From: Vibrio hangzhouensis
GTDB lineage: Bacteria > Pseudomonadota > Gammaproteobacteria > Enterobacterales > Vibrionaceae
Length of the DNA stretch: 64,000 bases
Assembly: GCF_900107935.1 (NCBI RefSeq)
Contig: NZ_FNVG01000005.1
Location: forward strand, 62,001 to 126,000
Direction: 5' to 3'
Part shown: in pieces, positions 57,330 to 64,000 of the stretch
Layout: each line of letters starts with the position of its first letter
Numbering within the stretch: the first letter of the stretch is position 1
The notes under the pieces: generated by a model
Told to the model about the DNA's origin: nothing
Databases searched by the model: none
What the model saw: the letters and a program-made list of their open reading frames with translations, nothing else
Made by a program: the position numbers and the translations under genes

Positions 57330-59391
57330 TAGCAACGATCTCCATAGTGTCATTGTCAGTTTGGTTTGGTTCTTCTTCGGCAAGAGGACCATAATAGGCG
57401 ACGCTACCTTGATTTAGCACCATAACCTTGTCTGCCTGTTTTATTAAATCTGCGTCCTGAGAACTGAAAATAATGGTCGCTTTTCCGCGTCGTTGCTTCA
57501 GGAAAGAGCTAAACAATTCGATGGACTCAGGGGAGGCATCCTGAACGGGGTTGTCCATAAGGTATAAGGGATATTCGATGGCCATTGCCTTGGCAGTGAT
57601 TAACATTCTGGCCTCGTAGCGCGATAAAAGGTCATGCATTGTTGCGGGCCAAAACGCTGTTAGATCGGTATCCAGGCCATGCTTCAGGGACTCAAGCCAC
57701 TCCTTTCCTCCTGCCTGTTCAATTGCTCTGTTTATGACTGCATCATCAAGCTGTTGGCGGTCAGAAAACCAGTCCCGAATATTGGTCAGAAGGACTTGTG
57801 GGTGAGCCGCCTGATAAAACATCCAGTGACGATATAAGAGCGGGGCATATTGACTCAAATTAATTCCATTAACGTTGACTACACCATTCTGAACTGGCTG
57901 AAAACTGGCGATAGTGTCAATGAGACTGGTTTTTCCGCTGTTCGCCGGACCTGTTATAGCCACGACTTCTCCCGGCTCTATCAAAGCGCTAATACCACTC
58001 AGAGCGGGCTTGGTCTGCTTTGCGTAACGCAGAGTTATTTGGTCGAGTTCAATTCTTGGAGCCGTTTTCGGTAAGTCCTGATGCTGATAACGATATGATT
58101 CTTCAGTATTGAGGGTTAACGCCCGATTAATACTCATTTGAGTTTGCCCTAACTGCTGCAATCTTAGCGCGCTGTTTACCAATGTTTGTGCGGGCCCCGT
58201 TACTCTTGAAATCAACATCATTGTTGCAATCAGACCACCTGCAGACATGACATCATTAAAAATAAGTTCGATGCCAAGACCAACGACTGCCAGTGTTGAA
58301 ATGACACCGATGGCATAGTAAATCGAAGTGTATTTGGCCTGATGAACCGATTGTCGGAAGCCGTTTTTGGCGGCAAGGTAGTTAGCCTTATCAAAACGTG
58401 TCAGCCAGCCGTTCAGTACATGACTGCTTCTCATGAAACCGAGGTTAGTCGAAAGCTCGGCGATCAGTGCCTGTCTGTTCGTTCCGGAGACCGTGGACTG
58501 GTTAGCGCGTATGGCAGAGTTTTTAATACTGCTTCTAGCAATCAGAAAGTACAACAAAAGTGCCAGAATCGGAACGCCGACCAACCATCCTCCCAAGGCT
58601 GCAATAGCAATCAGGAAGATCAATACGAAGGGGATATCAAACAGAACATTGCCAAGTGGTCCGGCTAATACAGAAGAAATACGCTCGGCAAAACCGAGTT
58701 GGCTGACCTGGCTTTGCTGCGGTGTCGATTTGCAGACATGATAACTGCCTGTGAGTAGCTTTTTTATCAGGGCATCGGAGATTTCTCGACTGAGTCGGTT
58801 GGCGACGGTCGCCAATGTCTGGCTGCGTAACACGCGCAGCAACCAAAGCATAAAGAACAGCAGGGCAGCGCCTACTGCAATACCAAACAGTTCATGGGCG
58901 GCATCCCCACCAATAACATGATCATAGATGGACATGGTGATAAAGGGGATCGCCAAAGCGAACAGATTACTAAAAAAACTTGCTAGTGCCACTCTGGGTA
59001 TTACGGATTTATAGGCTGCCAGACGAGAGCCCATCCAATTTGGATCCGGTTTGTCTGGTGGTGCATCCTCCAAAAGTAACGCTACATCGTAATGTGTGAA
59101 TTGAGTAGGAGTACGTTCGTTATTTAACCACTCAAGCCCTTCATGTTCCTGCTTAACGACATCAAATTTACCATCGCCAACGAGCACGGCAACATTGAAT
59201 GTTTCGTTGACGAGATTATTGCTTGCGTCAACGATACGGTAGGGGACGTTAATTCGGTCTAGAAGGCTGATGTAGTCGTGCAAGTTCTCCAGGCCATATT
59301 CATCGACCCATTGATGCGCAAAAACATCAACATTACTGCTGACATCCAAAGCTCGCAAGGAAGACAATGCTGTTCGCTCTAACTCATTCAT
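57322..59391 (-). CDS. Type I secretion ABC protein with C39-like domain and degenerate signature/Walker B
   Basis: 689 residues: an N-terminal C39-like domain without the catalytic Cys (residues about 1-130, as in LapB/HlyB-type exporters), six membrane helices (about 150-420) and an ATPase domain. Walker A is good (ITGPANSGKTSLID near 490). The LSGGQ signature is replaced by HDLLSRYEARML, and Walker B reads LYLMDNP, Asn in place of the catalytic Glu. Start ATG 59391 (GGAGGG upstream) overlaps the stop of the preceding ABC gene by eight bases. Likely works as a heterodimer with that protein. Confidence 0.88.
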   Translation of the reverse strand: MNELERTALSSLRALDVSSNVDVFAHQWVDEYGLENLHDYISLLDRINVPYRIVDASNNLVNETFNVAVLVGDGKFDVVKQEHEGLEWLNNERTPTQFTHYDVALLLEDAPPDKPDPNWMGSRLAAYKSVIPRVALASFFSNLFALAIPFITMSIYDHVIGGDAAHELFGIAVGAALLFFMLWLLRVLRSQTLATVANRLSREISDALIKKLLTGSYHVCKSTPQQSQVSQLGFAERISSVLAGPLGNVLFDIPFVLIFLIAIAALGGWLVGVPILALLLYFLIARSSIKNSAIRANQSTVSGTNRQALIAELSTNLGFMRSSHVLNGWLTRFDKANYLAAKNGFRQSVHQAKYTSIYYAIGVISTLAVVGLGIELIFNDVMSAGGLIATMMLISRVTGPAQTLVNSALRLQQLGQTQMSINRALTLNTEESYRYQHQDLPKTAPRIELDQITLRYAKQTKPALSGISALIEPGEVVAITGPANSGKTSLIDTIASFQPVQNGVVNVNGINLSQYAPLLYRHWMFYQAAHPQVLLTNIRDWFSDRQQLDDAVINRAIEQAGGKEWLESLKHGLDTDLTAFWPATMHDLLSRYEARMLITAKAMAIEYPLYLMDNPVQDASPESIELFSSFLKQRRGKATIIFSSQDADLIKQADKVMVLNQGSVAYYGPLAEEEPNQTDNDTMEIVANE

Positions 59392-61000
59392 CGTGTTGCC
59401 CTCCTGTTGGTATTTGTTCAAGTGTGAGTGTATCTGAGCAAAGGGAGGAGAATATCGAATTATGAGTTACGACAAAGATAGTACGATTTTGCTCAGCCTC
59501 AATTGAGAGAACCTCGGCCAGTTTTGGCCAGGTATCCAAATCCAAATCCAGTTCTGGCTTATCAATACAGATAATCGGCGTAGGTCGAGCCAACTGACAA
59601 CAGATATTGATGAGACGAATGCTGCTTTGACTCAGGGGAATACTGGGTAAGTCTGCCAGTCTCGTCTCCAGACCGTCACTGAGTTGGGTCAGCACCTGAT
59701 GAAGTCCGATAGCCTTCGAATAGTGCAGAGCTTTTTCTGACAACTCAGGCGTAAAACCACACAAATTGTCGAGTATCGATCCCTGTAAGACCGAGGATCG
59801 GCTACCGATGTAAGAACTCATCACTGACCGAGTGAATGGATTGCGCTCGGTCTCATTGACGTAAATTGCACCTGCATCTTCACTGCTGACCCCAGCGATG
59901 GTTGTCAGAAACTGACTGGCGACTTCTTTGTTGTCACTTGAAACTCGGTAAATATTTCCAGCCTCAAGGGTTTTGGAAATTTGATAAAGGTAAGAAAAAC
60001 GTTGGGTGGCACAGTGATTAAATGTGATGGTCTTGATGTCCTCTTCAGGCTTGAGCGGATCGGCCTGATAGGACGGCAAAGAAAACAGAGCTTTGACACT
60101 TTGGATGGAAGTCTGCATGTTGGCAAAGCGAATATTGAGGCTTGTCAAAGCACTTAAAGGTGCAACGGCACGTCCGGCTAGAATAGAACAAGCCGCCAGT
60201 CCCCCGGTCGTCAGTTCTCCTGACAGAACGTGTGATGCACCTGCTATGACTATTACGACGGACGTCCCTAGAGAGGCCAGATAAATACACTCCTGAGCCA
60301 GAGCATTATGTCTTTCGTCTTCGGCGATACTCAGGCTATGTTGTTGGTTGATTTCCTTGTAAGCCGCCAACGTCTTATATTCGTTGGCCTGACGTTTAAT
60401 GCCTAAAATGTTTCGATACAAGTTTAAAAGAAAGCCAGAGCGGAGATTGACAGTGTTTGCATGGCTAAGACTTCTCTTTTTTGCACGTCGACCTGACAAC
60501 CAGACAAAGGCGAAGGTAAAAGACCAGACTACAACAGGAACTGCGACTAGCGAGCCGCCCACATAATAGACCAGAAACAAAAACAGTATCGCGAAGGGAA
60601 TGTCGATTAACCCTGACATCAGGCCACCTGAATAGATATCCTTGATTTTAGCGATAGACTCAAGCCCATTTTGAATGCTTCCAACTCTGAGTCGCTTGAT
60701 GTCGTTGACCGGAGACGTGGCCAATGCCCTAACCGTTTTCGCGTAACGCTCTTGCTCAACAATGGCAGATTCAGAGGCCAGCACTCGAGAGCGGACATAA
60801 CGAAGAAATGCGTCCAATAGCACTGCCAGCGTAGCGCCCGCTAGTAGCAATGTTGCCGTGCCATAGCTTTGATTTGGAATGATACGATCGTAGATCTGCA
60901 GAACCGTGAGCGGCACGGCGAGTGAAAGCACATTGATCAGAACTGAGGGTAACAGAACCTTTCTGATGCCTTGTACGCCGGCTGATAGGGTCGTTTCCAT
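59384..61000 (-). CDS. ABC transporter half with degenerate ATPase, type I secretion partner
   Basis: 538 residues beginning directly with the transmembrane part (LLPSVLINVLSLAVPLTVLQIYDRIIPNQS), with no C39-like domain. In the ATPase region Walker A is lost (expected GxxGxGKS place reads VSSDNKEVASQ near 365). The signature is reduced to PLSQSSIRL, and Walker B reads ICIDKPELDLD. It probably cannot bind ATP normally and may serve as a structural partner to the next ABC protein, with which its gene overlaps. First gene of the exporter operon. Confidence 0.85.
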   Translation of the reverse strand: METTLSAGVQGIRKVLLPSVLINVLSLAVPLTVLQIYDRIIPNQSYGTATLLLAGATLAVLLDAFLRYVRSRVLASESAIVEQERYAKTVRALATSPVNDIKRLRVGSIQNGLESIAKIKDIYSGGLMSGLIDIPFAILFLFLVYYVGGSLVAVPVVVWSFTFAFVWLSGRRAKKRSLSHANTVNLRSGFLLNLYRNILGIKRQANEYKTLAAYKEINQQHSLSIAEDERHNALAQECIYLASLGTSVVIVIAGASHVLSGELTTGGLAACSILAGRAVAPLSALTSLNIRFANMQTSIQSVKALFSLPSYQADPLKPEEDIKTITFNHCATQRFSYLYQISKTLEAGNIYRVSSDNKEVASQFLTTIAGVSSEDAGAIYVNETERNPFTRSVMSSYIGSRSSVLQGSILDNLCGFTPELSEKALHYSKAIGLHQVLTQLSDGLETRLADLPSIPLSQSSIRLINICCQLARPTPIICIDKPELDLDLDTWPKLAEVLSIEAEQNRTIFVVTHNSIFSSLCSDTLTLEQIPTGGQHDE

Positions 61001-61226
61001 ACATGACTCATTTGTTATCCTTTTGCATTAAGACTCGGACAAAAACGGCCATATTTCAAACAGGTATCTAAATTTATCTTCTAAGTGGTCCTCGAGCTAA
61101 TGGCCACTCTTAACTGTAATTTCGATGTAGTGGCTGCTCAGTAAAAGCAAAAGCTGGTTTTGAAGATGCCTGTAGATGTTGAGAAGGAAGAGAAAATACA
61201 CGCAGGTGTCCCTTTTCAAGTGCGGT
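61001..61226. other. Upstream region of the exporter operon
   Basis: About 225 bp that should hold the promoter of the exporter operon and the end of the DUF805 unit. No operator or repeat stands out. Confidence 0.5.
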
Positions 61227-61589
61227 TTAGTATAGCGAGGGAGCGGGACCGTATTCGTTATCTTGGTCGCTCGAAATAATGAAAAATATTATAAGCACTA
61301 TGGCACCAATTAGAGGAATTAGGTAAAGAAATAACCACCAGCCACTTCGCCCGGTATCGTGCAATCTTCGACAACCGATGGCCAGGGAAGGAACAAGAAC
61401 TGCCAGAGAGTAGAGCGTACCAAACAAGCCAAACTGCTCGTTTCCACCACTGATAACACGGTCGAGGATATGGCATACCAACGCCACAACAAAACTTACC
61501 AGCACGTAGCTCCAGTACTGAGTGCGTGTGGCTCTGCCTTTGAAGTTGGCGTAGTTATTCTTTAGCACATCAATATAGTTGTTTAACAT
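61227..61589 (-). CDS. DUF805-family membrane protein
   Basis: 120 residues with three to four membrane helices. The family pattern is complete: NYANFKGRATRTQYWSYVL at the start and GCRRLHDTGRSGWWLFLYLIP near residue 72. Role unknown; such proteins are widespread in proteobacteria, sometimes in prophages. Spaced 18 bp from the sensor kinase gene upstream, so probably co-transcribed with it. Confidence 0.88.
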   Translation of the reverse strand: MLNNYIDVLKNNYANFKGRATRTQYWSYVLVSFVVALVCHILDRVISGGNEQFGLFGTLYSLAVLVPSLAIGCRRLHDTGRSGWWLFLYLIPLIGAIVLIIFFIISSDQDNEYGPAPSLY

Positions 61590-61607
61590 GTCGGTTCCTC
61601 AATGAAT

Positions 61608-64000
61608 TCACGTTGTCGTAAACTGTGCGTTGAGCTTTTCTAGCAGTACCTCTCGCCTGAATGGTTTGGGCAAATAGTCATCCATTCCACTGTCGTAGCA
61701 TTTTTTGATGTCATCGTCGAGAACAGAGGCAGTTAACGCAATGATATGGGTCTGCTCTACGCCGGATTGTTGTTCAAACTCCCGGATTGCTCTGGTGGCT
61801 TCAAAGCCGTCAAGAATTGGCATCATACAGTCCATAAGTATAAGTCCAATATTGGAATATTCCTGTTTGTAGAGTTCCAACGCTTCTTGTCCGTTATTGG
61901 CAATGCAAAAGTCGATATCAAGCTTTCTCAAATTAAGTCCAACAATCTGTTGGTTCACTTTATTGTCTTCGACGACAAGTATTTTTCTGGTGTGCTGACG
62001 CGTCTCTTTTGATCGTGGTTCGAGCTCGTCGGGACGCTTCAGGCTCTGGAGTGTGTTCACCAGTCGGTTACCAAACAAGGGGGCGGTCACAAAGGCAGAG
62101 ATGCCCTTTAACGGCAGATCTGTGTTGTTGCAGAAGGGACGCACGTACAGGACGGGATGATCTGCTAAATGGCTTTCAAGATATGACTTGCTGATACTGT
62201 CATCCAGTATGATGATGGTATCTTTGTCTAACGTGATAGTGGCGAGATCTTTGCCTTCAATATGCGTATATCGGATAGCATGACGATTGAATTCTGATAC
62301 TAGCAGTGGGTTCGTATTATCGGAAACGTAACAGACTGAAACAGCGGACTCCCTGACCATTTTATGGTCATCTTTAGCAAAGGTCAGCACAAAACTAAAT
62401 TCGCTCCCTTCTCCCTTGCGAGATGTTAATTGTATCTCTCCGCCCATTAAAGCGATCATTTTCGAGCAAATCGCCAGTCCCAGGCCAGTACCGCCATAGT
62501 CTTTAGATGTATTGATGTTTTCTTGCTTAAATTCTTCGAATACCCGTCGTTGCTTCTCAGGTTCTATGCCGATACCGGTGTCAGAGACAGTGAACCTGGC
62601 CGTAACAGAGTCAGAGTCTTGCTTAATGAGGTGCAGCGACAACGCGACGTAACCTTTGTCGGTAAACTTAATGGCATTTGACGCCAGGTTCATCAGAGAC
62701 TGCCTGACTTTCTGTTCGTCTGCTTTGACATAATCTGGTAGCGCCGGATCAATGTGAATCTTTATCTCTACGGACTTTTGTTGTGCTTTGGGGGCGATTA
62801 ATGCTGCAGTATCAAAGATGGTTTCTTTAATCGCTGTCGTGTGGGGGCAGATTTCCAAATGACCAGATTCAATCTTAGACACGTCGAGAATGTCATTCAT
62901 CAGCATAAGCAAAGTTTGCGAAGAAGCATTAATCGTTGTCAGGTAATCTTTTTGGCTAGCATCAAGTTTTGTGTCCCCAAGAATTTCTGTCATACCCAAT
63001 ATGCCGCTGAGGGGCGTGCGGATTTCATGAGACATATTAGCCAGAAATGCACTTTTGGCTCGGTTGGCTTGTCTTTCTTTCTCTCGTGCGTCGATCAGTC
63101 GCTGTTCAAGTAACGAGGTTTGACGGATAACGTAAAGGAGGACAAAGATAATTGCTAAGACGAGCAGTATTGTAGATAAATCACGATAGTGCTCATTTTG
63201 TTCAATTTTCTGGTTGATGTGATCTGGAAGTATGTTGAACAGAGTATCTAATGACGACTCGAGTTGATGAATTGTAAAACGAAGTTGTCCAAGTTGACCT
63301 TCCTGATGGCTATAGCCAAACGTTTCATAGGCGCTTTGAAGCGCATAATAGGCTGAGCGGAATTGCTGAAATTGCTGGAATAGCTCGAATGACATACCAC
63401 TGCGGTTAAGCTCTGTATCGATTCGATCAAGATTGCGGTGAATTCTCGGAATTACTGAGACATCAAGATCAGAAAAGAATTGGTACATCAAATCCTGAGT
63501 GGACAAGGCGATATGATTGAGTTCAGTGGAGTTTACATTAACAAGTGAGCGTTCCAGTCTAAGGGCTTTTTGTTGAAGGTTATCGATCAGACCCTGGTTA
63601 TCACCAGAGCCGTGAATAAGCATTACCGTTTCAGACAAGCGATAGAATTGTTGGACGTAATTGTCGACATAGGATAACGCCTGCTGCCCTTGATAACTGA
63701 TGTTAATCCCGGAATCAGACAGCATGGCGTTGACCTCTCCGAGTTGAAGCAGCATTGTCTGATAAGCCTGTTCCATTTTGTTGAGATACTGGGGCTCGAT
63801 ACGCGCTATGAAGTCTTTCTCATGTCGGCGCATCATTAGCATGTTATTAGACGCAGCCAGGATTTGCTTTTGTAGTAAAATAAGTCGATTTTTTGTCTGG
63901 TCTACGTTGTGTTCTGCATAAAAAAACAATCCGAGCAAAATTAATATAAACGTTGCTCCAAATATAAACGTTTTACGGATGGCGAGAGTCGCCTTAGCAC
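61608..64000 (-). CDS. Hybrid sensor histidine kinase, N-terminus cut by window edge
   Basis: The frame is open to the right edge (about 797 codons visible). Order: membrane helix 1 (FGATFILILLGLFFYAEHN), a ~230-residue helical periplasmic sensor, helix 2 (TILLVLAIIFVLLYVI), HisKA with phospho-His in FLANMSHEIRTPLSG, HATPase (NLASNAIKFTDKG; DTGIGIEPEKQ; GGTGLGLAICSKMI), a degenerate second domain and a C-terminal receiver with Asp in LILMDCMMPILDG and Lys in YLPKPF. The phosphate is probably passed on through an Hpt protein not in this window. The sensed signal is unknown. Confidence 0.92.
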   Translation of the reverse strand, partial: AKATLAIRKTFIFGATFILILLGLFFYAEHNVDQTKNRLILLQKQILAASNNMLMMRRHEKDFIARIEPQYLNKMEQAYQTMLLQLGEVNAMLSDSGINISYQGQQALSYVDNYVQQFYRLSETVMLIHGSGDNQGLIDNLQQKALRLERSLVNVNSTELNHIALSTQDLMYQFFSDLDVSVIPRIHRNLDRIDTELNRSGMSFELFQQFQQFRSAYYALQSAYETFGYSHQEGQLGQLRFTIHQLESSLDTLFNILPDHINQKIEQNEHYRDLSTILLVLAIIFVLLYVIRQTSLLEQRLIDAREKERQANRAKSAFLANMSHEIRTPLSGILGMTEILGDTKLDASQKDYLTTINASSQTLLMLMNDILDVSKIESGHLEICPHTTAIKETIFDTAALIAPKAQQKSVEIKIHIDPALPDYVKADEQKVRQSLMNLASNAIKFTDKGYVALSLHLIKQDSDSVTARFTVSDTGIGIEPEKQRRVFEEFKQENINTSKDYGGTGLGLAICSKMIALMGGEIQLTSRKGEGSEFSFVLTFAKDDHKMVRESAVSVCYVSDNTNPLLVSEFNRHAIRYTHIEGKDLATITLDKDTIIILDDSISKSYLESHLADHPVLYVRPFCNNTDLPLKGISAFVTAPLFGNRLVNTLQSLKRPDELEPRSKETRQHTRKILVVEDNKVNQQIVGLNLRKLDIDFCIANNGQEALELYKQEYSNIGLILMDCMMPILDGFEATRAIREFEQQSGVEQTHIIALTASVLDDDIKKCYDSGMDDYLPKPFRREVLLEKLNAQFTTT

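Noticed and set aside
1..64000. tRNA or rRNA genes
   Set aside because: No cloverleaf with T-arm GTTCRA context in a plausible position and no rRNA-like sequence was noticed; the tRNA-like hairpin before thrS is only a single arm.

Overview
The window looks like chromosome 1 of a Vibrio, probably related to the Harveyi clade (species inferred only). The strongest marker is the order thrS-infC-rpmI-rplT followed by a convergent integron integrase, the classical site of the Vibrio chromosomal integron. Beyond intI lies an array of small promoter-poor cassettes separated by roughly 90-130 bp attC sites that start with a ..AAC box and end in GCGTTA[T/G].

Layout. 1-9.6 kb is core or accessory chromosome: a partial GntR regulator, a TerC-family membrane protein, a small gene behind two LexA-type boxes, a coupled pair of tiny genes, a DUF819 membrane protein, an alternative serC/serA pair for phosphorylated serine synthesis, and a response-regulator/SpoIIE phosphatase/anti-sigma-type kinase fusion. 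9.6-13.2 kb is the thrS-infC-rpmI-rplT translation operon, whose leader carries a hairpin imitating the tRNA-Thr anticodon loop. 13.25-29.55 kb is the integron: intI (minus strand, LexA-type box at its start), attI, and about 26 cassettes. Cassette products include GNAT, GFA (two), SDR, MAPEG, DUF1203, DUF3303, LRAT/NlpC-fold, HEPN-like and ParB-like proteins, a RelE/RelB-type pair in reverse orientation, a DNRPxxIAQR-headed protein, and two near-identical copies of a small basic protein preceded by a conserved 9-residue leader peptide.

29.5-32.1 kb is a decayed edge of the array with truncated attC remnants and a HAD pseudogene. 32.2-41.5 kb holds many small cassette-like enzymes on the plus strand (ACT, ABM, VOC, GNAT, PPOX, Nudix, flavodoxin, tautomerase-like) without recognisable attC sites. 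It also holds a TetR/HPP divergent pair with two perfect operators, and a tiny membrane protein behind a textbook SoxR promoter. A 266 bp repeat with terminal inverted repeats (MITE-like) lies at 41.5 kb, with related single ends at 9.6 and 43.0 kb.

42-64 kb is cell-envelope related: lipoproteins, a beta-propeller-like lipoprotein, a nucleotidyltransferase-like protein, gamma-glutamyltransferase, and a VCBS/cadherin-type adhesin of about 2,860 residues. Facing the adhesin is a type I secretion operon (two ABC proteins and a membrane-fusion protein). The ATPase motifs of both ABC proteins are degenerate: one has lost Walker A, the other the signature and the catalytic glutamate. The window ends with a DUF805 protein and a hybrid sensor kinase cut by the right edge. 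No rRNA, tRNA or CRISPR array was seen.
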